Below, piece after piece: positions 43,980 to 53,651 of a stretch of 64,000 bases of DNA; position 1 is the stretch's first letter, and every line of letters begins with the position of its first letter. Under the pieces are notes generated by a model. That model searched no databases, had not been told where the DNA came from, and was given only the letters and a program-made list of their open reading frames with translations. Location: the NCBI GenBank assembly GCA_027596195.1, contig JADGJG010000013.1:1-64000 (forward strand). Direction: 5' to 3'. This DNA comes from Podochytrium sp. JEL0797 (lineage: Eukaryota > Chytridiomycota > Chytridiomycetes > Chytridiales > Chytriomycetaceae). The position numbers and the translations under genes are program-made.

Positions 43980-45990
43980 ATGAAACTCGCCCTCCTCGCT
44001 TCCCTCACCATCGCGACGGCCGCCAACGCGCAGTCCTGCACGTTTGGAGCGTATCAGTGCTCTGGATCCACGACTCTCCAGCAGTGCACATACGGGGCCG
44101 GCAACGTTCTCAGCTGGACCACCGCGCAGACGTGTTCGAGTGGCACGGTTTGCAGCGTCTCTGGATACATTGGATGTATTGCGGGTTCGGCTGGAGCTAC
44201 AAGCACCACTGCCACTGCGGTCAAGACTAAGACGACGGCGGCTGCGACCACGGCCAAGGCTGTCACTTCCACGGCTGCGGTCACAACGACCGTGGCCAAA
44301 CCAACGACCACTACTGTGGCCGTTGCGACCACCACTCAGAAAGTTGTGCCAACGACGACTCCTGTCGTTGTTGCAACCTCCACTTCTGGGGGTGCTGTCC
44401 CCCCGGTCCTCGGCGCCCCGTGCTCTCCGTTCGGCGCGTCGGCTTGCGCCAACTCCGTCACTTACCAGTGTGCCTACAACAGCGCAAGTGTGCTGCAATG
44501 GGCCCAATGGTACACTGGTGCCTGTCCTGGCGCTACTACCACCGGGTCTGGACCCGTCACCACCGCGACGGCGGCTGTGCGTCCCTTCACGACTCCCGGA
44601 ATCATTGGTTTGTGCATTTTATTTCATTTTAAATTTTCTAGTCCCTTTCTAACACCAGAAAAATAGGGTACTGGACTAACTGGTCCCCATACTCCCGCGC
44701 CGAGAACGCCATCGACACTCTCGACCTCACCAACTTCACGACCATCAACTACGCCTTCGTGAATGTTTCCGCCGCGGGTGCACTCGTTTCCTTCGACCCC
44801 GTGATGGACGCGACGTGGTTGCCCAAGTTCAACGGTGTGAAGGCCAAGTACCCGAACCTCCGCACAGTCGTGTCTTTGGGTGGTTGGTCTGGGTCGACCC
44901 ACTTTTCAACGATTGCGGCGAGCGCGAGTTTGATTCAGACGTTTGCGAATAATGTGTTGGCGTATTTGGTTGCCAACAACTTTGACGGTGTGGATATTGA
45001 CGTGAGTTACTTAAATTTGCCTCGCTCTACTTTCCCCTTCTCATCACCCCCTTTTTTCCCCAGTGGGAATACCCAGGCGGTGGCGGAATCACCTGCAACG
45101 CCGTCAACAGCATGGACGCCGCCAACTTTGTCACCCTCCTCTCCGTCCTCCGCGCAACCCTCGGCCCACAACGTTCCATCTCCATCGCAGCCTCGGCCCT
45201 CGCGTCCCGCTACATTGACGGCAACGGCGTGAACCAAATCCCCAACATGATGAAATACATCAATTACGCGCAACTCATGTCCTACGACTTTTACGGATCG
45301 TGGGTCCCTTACTCGGACTTCAACTCGGCCTTGGATGTGCCTGGCCCCACTGACCCGCAAGAACCGGCTACGAACAACAAGGCGGCAGGGTACCCCGAAG
45401 GACTCACTCAAAAGGCGTCAGTCGCGTTGTGGCTCGCAGCTGGTGCCAACGCGTCGCAGTTGACGAACGGACTCGCTTTCTACGGACGCTCGTGGTCCGT
45501 GCAGTCCAACACCAACAACGGGTTGTACCAACTCTGCACAGGGAGTGTGTTGAACGCGACGAGTGGGATGCAGGAGGCGTGTCCCGGAATCGTCGGAGAC
45601 TACCTGGACAAGCTCAACTCTGGCCCTGGGGGAACGTGGTGTGACCCATGTGGAAGCTGTTATTTTGCCGGAGTGTGGATGTACAACAATTTGCGTGGAG
45701 AGACTGGGGGTGGGGATGGTGTGCAGGCGAGTCCTCCTTTGGCTTCGGGTCCCACGACTGGATCGAACGGATGGAACCGCCAGTACTTTAACTTTGCGCA
45801 GTCCCCTACGTTGTACACTTCGAGCTACAACGGCGCGTCGAGCTTTATTTCGTATGATGACCCCGTGTCGATTCAGGCCAAGGCGGCGTGGGCCAAGAGT
45901 GCTGGACTTGGAGGAACCATGATTTGGGAGTTGAGTCAGGACTACAACACCGAGTTGGTGAACGCTGTTCGTGCTGGATGGGGTAACTGA
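43980..45990 (+). CDS. GH18 chitinase 2 with Cys-rich modules
   Basis: Signal peptide MKLALLASLTIATAANAQ. Two Cys-rich modules (CTFGAYQCSGSTTLQQC and CSPFGASACANSVTYQC types) flank a Thr/Val-rich linker, then the GH18 barrel: TPGIIGYWTNWSPYSR, SLGGWSGSTHF, the active site DGVDID|WEYP (complete after splicing), LMSYDFYGSW, GLAFYGRSW and LGGTMIWELSQD. Introns at about 44610-44666 and 45004-45063; the second cuts the catalytic motif between Asp and Trp. It lacks the CBM5/12 domain of chitinase 1. Near the C-terminus an extra Cys loop (WCDPCGSCYFAG) is unique to this copy. About 620 residues after splicing. Confidence 0.93.
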
Positions 45991-46457
45991 AGGCTTTTTT
46001 TTCTTTGTGACGGTTGGGAAGTTGTTCTCGCCATGTGGCTCTGATGTGGCTCTATGATTTGGAAATATAGATATATGTGTTTGGATATGGATGGTTGCCG
46101 TTTCGGAATAATTTCCGCAGTTGTGCCGCAGTTGGAGGCTTTTCTAATTTTCTCCTTGACTTCAAGGCAACGAACGACCGTGGAGCAAGCTCTATTCCCT
46201 TATTATGGAATACTTTTTCGTCAAGGCCGAAACAAAACCGATAGCACACAAGCACGCACTGTTGGCCAGAATGGCGGCTCTTCGAACCCTTCCCTCCAGG
46301 AGCCTTTTTGAGTGGCACTCGCGCCGGGATCTTCCGGCGCCAAAGGGGCATTCCCACTGTCACTGACGGCGGTTGACTCATGATTCCTTCTCCCTCCGGA
46401 ATACGCGGCTTGTGTCGCGTTGCCACTCTTCCAACGCAAAAACTGTCCTGGAATCAC
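45991..46457. other. Intergenic, no gene supported
   Basis: Two overlapping minus-strand frames (46052-46426 and 46221-46562) have no family features. The second overlaps the first exon of the CoA-transferase gene on the other strand. I treat both as chance. Confidence 0.5.
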
Positions 46458-48174
46458 ATGCTCCGATTCTCCAAATCCTTCCGCCCCCTCGCACGGCACT
46501 CGCAAGTTCGCTCGCTGCTGACCCGCACGGGTCCGCCAAAGGAGGTAGTTATCCGTGATCATAACCGAGCATTACTTGTGATCTGACCTATCCTCTTCAC
46601 CAGTGCACTCCCGAGGAGGCTGTCAAAATCGTCAAGAGCGGCGACCGAATCTTTCTGCACGGCGTGTCGGTATGCGCTTCCCCGATCGTCTTGGCTTTTC
46701 TAACAGTGACCCACAGGCAACTCCCATGGCTCTCCTGCGAGCCCTCGAAAAGCGGGGTCCAGAACTCAAGAACGTCGAATTCATCCATCTGCACCTGAAC
46801 CAACCCAACCCGTACGCATTTTTCATTGTTATTCAACCGAATTGAACGCTGAATTCTCGCAAACAGATGCGCCACGCAAGAACTCCGCGACTCGTTCTTC
46901 ACAAACAACTTTTTCGTTGGCCCAAACCAGAGAAAACTCGTGGGCCAAGGCGTTTCCTCTTATGTCCCTCTGTTCCTGTCGGAATGCCCACTCGTGATGC
47001 GCGAAGGATATCTGCGCCCCGATGTGGCGTTCATCAATGTTTCGCCTCCGGATCAACACGGATTCGTGTCCCTCGGAACGGAAGTTGCTCTCGCGTTTCC
47101 GGCGGTTGAAACCGCCAAGATTGTGGTTGCGCAAATGTAAGCTGAGGTTTTGCAGATGCTTTCGAGCAATCAATTGACTCGAAATGGTACAGCAACCCGC
47201 GAGTCCCGCGCACGCACGGAGCTTCCTTTGTCCACATGGACTGTCTCAACTACGTATGTCACGTCGATGAGCCGCTGTTCAGTGCAGGTCCAGAGAAAGC
47301 CCCAACGGAGGTGGAAGCCAGGATTGGATCGACGATCGCGAACCTCGTGTCGGACGGCGCGACATTGCAGATGGGAATCGGGAGCATTCCGAATGCAGTG
47401 TTGGCTGGGTTGAAGAATCACAAGGGGCTCGGAGTCCACACGGAGGTACACGTTTTTCTATTTCAACGAACGCGTCCAGCACGTTTCTAAACGAGAAGTA
47501 ATTTAGATGTTCCAAGAAGGACTCATCCCTCTCATTGAAAGCGGAGTCGTGACCAACTGGAACAAGAAATTCATTGCCGGAAAAGTCGTCACGGCCTTTA
47601 TCGCGGGATCTCAGCGACTTTGTACGTGTTCTCCATTGCAATCTTATCCATATCGCCGATTGCACGCGAACACTAATCTCTTCCCTTGCTCGCAGACGAT
47701 TACGTCGACGATAACCCCCTCATCTACTTCGAAGACGCGAGCGTCGTCAACAACCCAGTCGTGATCGCCCGCAACCCCAAAGTCACAGCCATCAACTCCG
47801 CAATCCAAGTCGACCTCACAGGCCAAGTCTGTGCCGACTCCGTAGGCCAACGCCAAATCTCAGGCGTCGGTGGCCAAGTCGATTTCGAACGCGGTGCGGC
47901 CCTCTCGGAAGGCGGTCTTCCCATCATCACGTTGCCAAGTATCTCCAAGACGGGCGAGTCATGTATCGTTGCGCAATTGAATTCGGGCGCGAGTGTGGCA
48001 ACGACGCGGAACCATGTGCATTATGTAGTGACGGAGTGGGGTGCCGCGCAGCTGTTTGGAAAGAATTTGCAGCAAAGGGCCAAGGCGTTGATTGGAATCG
48101 CGCATCCGGATCATCGCGCTGCGTTGGAGAGGCAGGCGTTCCAGTATTTGGGGTTGAGGGCTTGGAGAGACTGA
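46458..48174 (+). CDS. Acetyl-CoA hydrolase/CoA-transferase family (4-hydroxybutyrate CoA-transferase-like)
   Basis: Members move CoA between acyl groups, for example acetyl-CoA to 4-hydroxybutyrate or succinate. The N-terminus MLRFSKSFRPLARHSQVRSL is a good mitochondrial presequence. Conserved blocks in order: TPEEAVKIVKSGDRIFLHG, RDSFFTNNFFVGPNQRK, RPDVAFINVSPPDQHGFVSL, DCLNYVCHVDEPL, GATLQMGIGSIPNAVL, LGVHTEMFQEGLIPLIE, the active-site region SAIQVDLTGQV and GVGGQVDF, then ITEWG-like VVTEWGAAQLFGK and LIGIAHPDHRAALE. About six introns of 50-65 nt; the first (46543-46602) is phase 0 (PPKE|CTPEE). Length about 470 residues fits the bacterial AbfT/Cat1-like branch. Confidence 0.87.
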
Positions 48175-48459
48175 AGTGTAATGTATAAATAAAACCTTGT
48201 TACAATTCTTGTGAACACCCTGTAAAAACTAAGGGCCTAAAAGTCATTCCATTACTCCCATGGATGCCGCAGCTTGAGTTTGGGCGCCGCTCTTTTGACA
48301 AGAGTTTGTGATTTCATTGCGCGGCAATTTCATTCATCTGAGTGACTAATCAGACCAATTCATTCATTAAACAGTTTAATTCATTCGTACCAACTGGGCG
48401 AGAAAAATTTCGATTTAGAGCATATCATTCATAAGTAGTTCCCCCGGTCTTTCTTCCAT
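48175..48459. other. Intergenic upstream of tRNA-Ala
   Basis: No gene is visible. The tail of the CoA-transferase transcript (aataaaacc near 48186) may carry its polyadenylation signal. A short repeated motif (attcattc/attcattaa) lies around 48340-48390 with no obvious role. Confidence 0.5.
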
Positions 48460-48532
48460 GGGGATGTAGCTCAAGTGGCAGAGCGCCCGCTTAGCATGCG
48501 GGAGGCACAGGGATCAATGCCCTGCTTCTCCA
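48460..48532 (+). tRNA. tRNA-Ala (anticodon AGC)
   Basis: The 73-nt sequence folds as a cloverleaf. The acceptor is GGGGATG with CTTCTCC and discriminator A, with one T-T mismatch. The D arm is GTAGCTCAAGTGGCAGAGC. The anticodon stem is CCCGC/GCGGG with loop TTAGCAT (AGC). The T arm is CAGGG ATCAATG CCCTG. A-box (TAGCTCAAGTGG) and B-box (GGATCAATGCC, slightly off the GGTTCGAxTCC consensus) serve as the internal pol III promoter. There is no intron. A pol III terminator (ttttgcccttttg) follows. Confidence 0.9.
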
Positions 48533-48917
48533 GATTTTGCCCTTTTGTGCTTCATTTGATCGCTGGCGAAGTTTTTTCTCTTATTTCCGGGCTATTATAT
48601 TTTGAGAGGCAGAAGAAGGATGGCTGAGTTACTGGGTTCTAGAGGAGAGTGAAGAGCTTTTTAAGTAATGGATTGTCCGAGAGGCTGGGCTGTGCCTGGT
48701 CGCGCATGTCCAATGCTATGCGTGAACAAGAAATTCATTTCACACACCTCGTCTTCGTGAGTCAAAACTCGATCACGTTGAATGAAACAGGACAAATGTG
48801 TAAGGTTTGTTTTCATGGTAATTCCCTCTAAGCATTCTCAACAAATTATCTCCGATCTTCAGTCGACTCGTTGTCCCGCCTCTAGTTTTGCTTCAACTTC
48901 CTAGTTTTCAATTCAAT
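48533..48917. other. Intergenic, no gene supported
   Basis: It contains the tRNA terminator at its left end. The plus frame 48649-48831 has no recognised feature. Nothing else is visible. Confidence 0.45.
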
Positions 48918-49721
48918 TTATTTGGCATCTTCAAGAATCGCCGCAAGTTCTTCGCCAGTAAACACGCGTTTAATATTCTCTGGCTTGATTAGTATCGAGT
49001 GGGACCCTCCAATCCACGTCACAATCCACCTTCCTTTTCTCTCATCGTATCTTTCGAGCTGCCGGCAGTGCCCATTCAAGCCGTTGTTTGCGCACAAGCC
49101 CTCGAGCATGACAAGATCAAGTAAACGGACTTGCAGCTGGCGCACTTTTTGGTCAACGATTCCCTTCTTCCGTCGCGACAGGATTCGCAAACTGTGCTAA
49201 CGTCTCTTACCAAGAATGCTTCCACCACACTCAGAATTGCTTCAGAAGATCGAGACTGATCTGGGATGAAAGGAATCAATTCAAGGACGGGTGTGATGTC
49301 AATCCAGTTGCCGCTCATGGCCTTCATTTCTTGAGACAGTCCTTTAGCGAGGGCAAGCCAACAGTGAGGCGACTCAAGATTTTCGCGGATCGTTATGATC
49401 TTGGAGTCGACAGCGGGTTGCGGGAGGGACCAGGCGTGCGCATCCAACTCAGCGGGAACATGGATTCGAACATGGAAAAGGCTTGCTCACAGCGCTTGAA
49501 GATAATTATGTTCTTCGCTTCTTCATGCGCGAGAAGAACGAACGCAGCGCAGCGGATGTACGGATACTTAGCCGGGTTGTTGGCCGTTCTCTTGATGGGA
49601 GTTGAGAGTTCGGTAGCGGGTCCGGGCTGAAATAAAGCACGTGGAGTGACGACTCTTTGAAGCGGCCAAGGCCAGGTGAGGATTCGAGACCGCGGAGGGT
49701 TCGCGCTATGACGTGCATCAT
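48918..49721 (-). CDS. Hypothetical protein with C-terminal IKPENI domain
   Basis: Three exons join exactly in frame: 49568-49721, 49211-49485 and 48918-49136, across introns 49486-49567 (GTATCC...GTGAG) and 49137-49210 (GTAAGA...CCAG). The product is 215 residues. The middle reads FHVRIHVPAELDAHAWSLP and ENLESPHCWLALAKGLSQEM. The C-terminus (GLNGHCRQLERYDERKGRWIV, then SILIKPENIKRV) resembles the 60-residue domain found in many protist and chytrid proteins that ends in (I/L)KPENL. The function is unknown. In the raw frame the second intron looks like a MYND zinc finger, but splicing removes it. The first ATG is doubled (ATGATG). Confidence 0.65.
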
Positions 49722-49789
49722 CAGCGGGTGTGCTTTAACCTTTTATTTTATTTACAGAAACTTTACATTTCCAACCTTCAACCGCCGAG

Positions 49790-50385
49790 CTATGAAGGCA
49801 GATTTGATGGAATGCCATCCGCCACTGCCCTGTCCCTCGGAGCCGGTAATACCAACAACTTGCGCCACCTCGCCACACTATTCGTATTATACACAGGAAG
49901 CCCACTCGCAGCTTCCAAATCGGGATCTGTCAGATGTAGTGGCAGCTGAGAGGTTGGCTCATGCACGATTAGTTCAAATCGAACAGCTTCCTCCAGGTCC
50001 CTTGACATGATTTCCCCGTCCGACGATATCGCAGTACCCGCGTTGGTGGTTGTATCCTCCCCGGAAAGGACCGCGCCTCCATCTCCGAGAGAATACTTTG
50101 GCAACGGCTCTTCGGTAAAAAAGTCATGTGGCACCATCTGTGTGTCGTTGCCATGCAGACGCTTGCGAATCCGATCGCGGATGCATATGAAGCAGGAACA
50201 CAGAATACCGCAGATGAGAACAACCGCAAAGGCGGTGTAGCCGTACGTGAGGAGTGAGATGGAAGGGTCCTGTAAATCAATACTGTTAACGCTGAAGAGG
50301 AAAGGAGGCGGAGACGGCTCACCGGCGTGTAGTATGCGGGATAGGGATATGCCGTAGGAGTCGGTACTGGTTTTGAGGTGTTCAT
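49790..50385 (-). CDS. Single-pass membrane protein with two LPxY motifs (copy 1)
   Basis: Exon 1 (MNTSKPVPTPTAYPYPAYYT) is Pro/Tyr/Thr rich. A 50-65-nt intron (about 50271-50330) leads to exon 2, which starts before the membrane segment LTYGYTAFAVVLICGILCSCFICI. The tail then has a basic stop-transfer (RDRIRKRL), PHDFFTEEPLPKYSLG, a Ser/Thr/Glu-rich region, and DPDLEAASGLPVYNTNSVARWRKLL. The two LPxY motifs (LPKY, LPVY) are the same in all three paralogues. Their position suits binding of WW domains; an adaptor role is inference. No signal peptide; the short outer N-terminus could be O-glycosylated. Confidence 0.72.
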
Positions 50386-50696
50386 TTGAGATTTCAACGA
50401 CGTTCGCGTTTCTTAAAAATAGCGGCCGCGGGGGCGCAGATTCAATAGGATTTCCAATTTCGTGGAAAGGAAATGAATGAATGAATTTCATGCAGGTTCG
50501 ATTATTCCTTAAATTATCGCCTGGCCCCCCCTCAAACTCACATTCCCTCGCTCTTGCATCCCCACCATTTATTCTCGAAACATTTAAACGCGATATCCTA
50601 CTCTCTACCATTAAAAAAATTCTGCTTTCCTAATTCGCATTCCCATTTAGTTCAAAAAAAATCGCGGTCAATGCAATGCGTTTTCTATTTACAATA

Positions 50697-51319
50697 TCAC
50701 ACGGGGAATGAAGGCAAGTATGTGGGAATGTCATCCGCCACTGCCCTGTTCCTCGAAGCCGATAATACCAACAACCTGCCCCACCTCGTCACACTATTCG
50801 CATTATACACAGGAAGCCCACTCGCAGCTTCCAAATCGGGATCATCCGGCGGTGGTGGCAGCGGAAGCGTTGGTTCATGCAAGATAAGTTCCAATCGAAC
50901 AGCTTCCTCCTGGTCCCTTGGCATGATTTCCCCGTCCGACGACAATGCGGTACCCGCGTTGGTGGTCGCATCCTCCCCTGAAAGGACCGCGCCTTCGCCT
51001 CCAAGAGAATACTTTGGCAACGGTTCTTCAGTGAAGAAGTCATGTGGCACCACCATCTCTGTGTCATTGCCACGCAGGCGCTTGCGAATCCGATCGCGTA
51101 TGCACAAAAAGCAGGAAAACAGAACGCCGCAGGTGAGAAGGACCGCAAAGACGATGTAGCCGTACGTGAGGAGGGAGACGGAGGTGTCCTGTGGAATAGT
51201 CCTGCTGTCAGTGGTTTGCGCAAAGAAACGAGACAGAAAGGACTCACCGCCGTGGGGTAGTATAAGGGATAGGCCGAAGGTGTCGCGCTTGGTCTTGGTG
51301 TTGGTAGTGAGGTATTCAT
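50697..51319 (-). CDS. Single-pass membrane protein with two LPxY motifs (copy 2)
   Basis: Neighbouring paralogue of 49790-50385, about 310 bp away. Exon 1: MNTSLPTPRPSATPSAYPLYYPTA. An intron (about 51192-51250) precedes the membrane segment LLTYGYIVFAVLLTCGVLFSCFLCI. The tail repeats all landmarks (RDRIRKRLRGND, DFFTEEPLPKYSLGG, EIMPRDQEEAVRLELI, DPDLEAASGLPVYNANSVTR). Copies 1 and 2 are nearly identical in the tail, which indicates a recent tandem duplication. The DNA between them shows the promoter-proximal similarity expected of a duplicate. Confidence 0.72.
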
Positions 51320-51638
51320 TTGTAGGTTCTTGATCAATCGCTTCGAGTTTCTTATATTCTGCTGGGGGCGCGCAGACTCTGACGACGGCAATTTCCAATT
51401 CGTGGAAATGAATGAACGAATTTGGTGCAGGTTCCATTGCCATTTCGAATATTCATCAATTATCGCCCCCACCCACCCAAACTCGCACTCCATCTCTGTT
51501 TTACCGTCATCATTTATTCTAGAAATCGAACCTTTTGGTTGATTCGAAAAGTAGCATTGAATCCAAACATAAGATTTCATTTGCTTGGGTGTCTCCGCAA
51601 ATTTCGCATGCACAAACAAAAAACACCCCAAAAAAGCG
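51320..51638. other. Intergenic, shared promoter region
   Basis: It separates the divergent LPxY copy 2 and SDR genes. I see no coding potential or repeat. Parts resemble the upstream region of LPxY copy 1 (tttcgtggaaa/ aatgaatga words), as expected after duplication. Confidence 0.4.
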
Positions 51639-52667
51639 ATGGGTCGCCTTGACGGAAAAGTGGCTGTAATTACCGGAGCCGGAAGGTGCAGCCCTGATCA
51701 ACTTCTGCCTAGTCTTCTCAGCACAAAACACAGCGGCATCGGGTTCGAAACATCGCTGCTTTTTGCGCAGGAAGGCGCCAAAGTTGTCTGCTGCGACATC
51801 AACCCTCTCGCCATTGCGGCCACTGTCGCCGCCATCACGGCCAAGTTTCCTTCCAAGGACGCAAAGCCAGCCGCCATCGCAGTGACCGTCGACGTGTCCA
51901 ACGAAGCGCACGTCAAAGCCGCCTTTGACGACGCCGAGGCCGTTTTTGGGAAAGTGAACGTGGTCTTCAACAACGCAGGAATCATGTATGTATTTAGTGC
52001 GGGGGGGTGCGTTTGTTTGGGATACATGTTGAGATGCGTTGGCTGGGTGGCGTTTCCCCATGTGCAGGCACGGGAGCGACGACAACGCCGAGGTTACCTC
52101 GGAAGCTGTGTGGGATCTGACCATGAAAATCAACGTGAAGGGAGTCTGGTGGGGCTGCAAGCACGGAATTCCAGCGGTAAAATCGCATGCCTTTTTGATT
52201 CCGAGGAACACCGAAAACTCACTCCCAATTTCCAGCTTCGCCGCGCCGGAGGAGGCTCCATCATCAACACAGCCTCTTTCGTTGCGTTGCTCGGCGCAGC
52301 CACCCCTCAAATCGCGTACACAGCCTCCAAAGGCGCCGTCCTCGCCATGACACGTGAACTCGCCGTTATCCACGCGCGCGAAAACATTCGTTTCAACTCC
52401 CTATGTCCCGGCCCGTTGAGAACGCCCTTGTTGATGGATTTCCTCAACACGGAGGAAAAAAAGGAACGCCGTCTCGTGCACAACCCGATGGGAAGATTCG
52501 GGGAGGCCATTGAGCAGGCGTATGCCGTTTTGTACTTGGCAAGCGATGAGTCTTCGTACACGACGGGAACCGAGTTTATGGTGGATGGCGGGCTTTCTGC
52601 CGCGTATGTGACGCCAACGGGGAATACCACCAGTCTGCCAGTTCACAAGAACTTTTCTGGAGTCTGA
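51639..52667 (+). CDS. Short-chain dehydrogenase/reductase (classical SDR)
   Basis: The first intron (about 51686-51732) splits the cofactor motif; splicing gives VAVITGAGSGIGFETSLLFA. The adenine-binding DINPLA and VDVSNEAHVKAAFDDAEAVFG follow. Then come NNAGIM, the active-site block SIINTASFVALLGAATPQIAYTASKGAVLAMT (Ser-Tyr-Lys triad), and CPGPLRTPLL. The C-terminus TTGTEFMVDGGLSAAYVT is standard. Introns also lie at about 51986-52067 and 52177-52238. Length about 280 residues. Substrate unknown; resemblance is to the 3-oxoacyl/levodione reductase-like branch. No targeting signal. Confidence 0.87.
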   Translation: MGRLDGKVAVITGAGRCSPDQLLPSLLSTKHSGIGFETSLLFAQEGAKVVCCDINPLAIAATVAAITAKFPSKDAKPAAIAVTVDVSNEAHVKAAFDDAEAVFGKVNVVFNNAGIMYVFSAGGCVCLGYMLRCVGWVAFPHVQARERRQRRGYLGSCVGSDHENQREGSLVGLQARNSSGKIACLFDSEEHRKLTPNFQLRRAGGGSIINTASFVALLGAATPQIAYTASKGAVLAMTRELAVIHARENIRFNSLCPGPLRTPLLMDFLNTEEKKERRLVHNPMGRFGEAIEQAYAVLYLASDESSYTTGTEFMVDGGLSAAYVTPTGNTTSLPVHKNFSGV

Positions 52668-52856
52668 AGTCCCGCCTTTTTTCCTTTCGGATGGAATAAA
52701 ATTGGAATTAAAAGTCGCGTTTTTCGGTCTTCACCCAAAATCGCCAGTCCAACACATAGCTCCAACAGCGTATAGACCTACTTAAAAACGCAAGATTCAG
52801 AAGCAGAAATCGTCGAATCCGGACTAAATCGTGGGGCACTTCATTTTCATTCCCCA

Positions 52857-53537
52857 ATGATCATACTAGCCGTTCTTTTCATTGGCGCCGCTTACGAAGG
52901 AATCAAAGCAGGCGCAAATCTCGCTAAAGGCAGACCAGCCAACTTCAACGTCACTGTCGCATTGAACCCACTGGCTGCCGTTGGCCAGGTTGTCCGAGAC
53001 ACCGTCAGCGGCGTCAGCGATCAGAGACGCGGAATCTGGATTGGACGACAATCTCTCGGAGATTACGGTGTCGGGGTCCAATTCTATCCTGGACTGGACG
53101 TGCATCACATGGTGGTTGTGATTGACGGTGCGTGTTGGTTTTTCTACTTCCACTGATCATGATTCATGCCGGGATGAAAACAGGTGTGTTCTATTCCCTT
53201 GAAGGGGATAATGGGAAGGTCTCGTCAATCGTGCCTGTAGATTTGACAGAAGACAAGAGGAAATCATTCAGATGGTCCCGCTTTCCAAGGAGTCCGAAAC
53301 GAGGACGAGAAGAGAGGCAAGCTCTCGCATCATTTAGAATGAGTGTGTTATTTTAACGCATTCTCATTTAGAGCTCAGTTTTGCATTCGCCACGTGCAAG
53401 GGCCCAACAGAATCTACCACCTGCTTGGCGACAACTGCCAATTGTTTGTCAAGCGCATGATCGCATTTACCTGCGACATATCAGAGCATAGAGCGCATTG
53501 TGAGATGGCCTTGACTGGAGGGAATTTGTTGTGGTAG
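52857..53537 (+). CDS. Membrane-anchored papain-like (LRAT/PPPDE-type) domain protein
   Basis: The N-terminus (MIILAVLFIGAAYEGIKAGAN) is hydrophobic and may anchor the protein. After an intron (about 53128-53185) come HHMVVVIDGVFYSLEG and, in a last exon, YHLLGDNCQLFVKRMIAF. The His early (HHMVV..D) and the Asn-Cys pair late (LLGDNCQLFV) match the permuted papain fold of LRAT, PPPDE and related acyltransferases/thiol hydrolases. A second intron near 53330-53370 is needed, but its exact edges are not resolved. Function is inferred from motif order only. The ATG at 52857 is the first after stops. Confidence 0.55.
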
Positions 53538-53651
53538 CCAAAAAGGGGGGGAAATCCGGACCAAACCTGGACTCGAAAGTCCGCATCTCGTTTCCTCTTC
53601 AACATCTTCGTTCCACATTTATTTTCAAAACCCAAAAAATCAAATAAACTC

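Noticed and set aside
46052..46562. Two minus-strand frames upstream of the CoA-transferase
   Set aside because: No domain, and they overlap the presequence-encoding exon on the plus strand.
49080..49230. MYND-type zinc finger (CESC...CASC...CSRAC) on the minus strand
   Set aside because: The Cys pairs fall inside a well-formed 74-nt intron (49137-49210) and partly in a shifted frame. Splicing gives a continuous protein without them.
48918..49721. Frameshifted pseudogene
   Set aside because: Apparent frame changes are explained by two canonical introns with matching phases.
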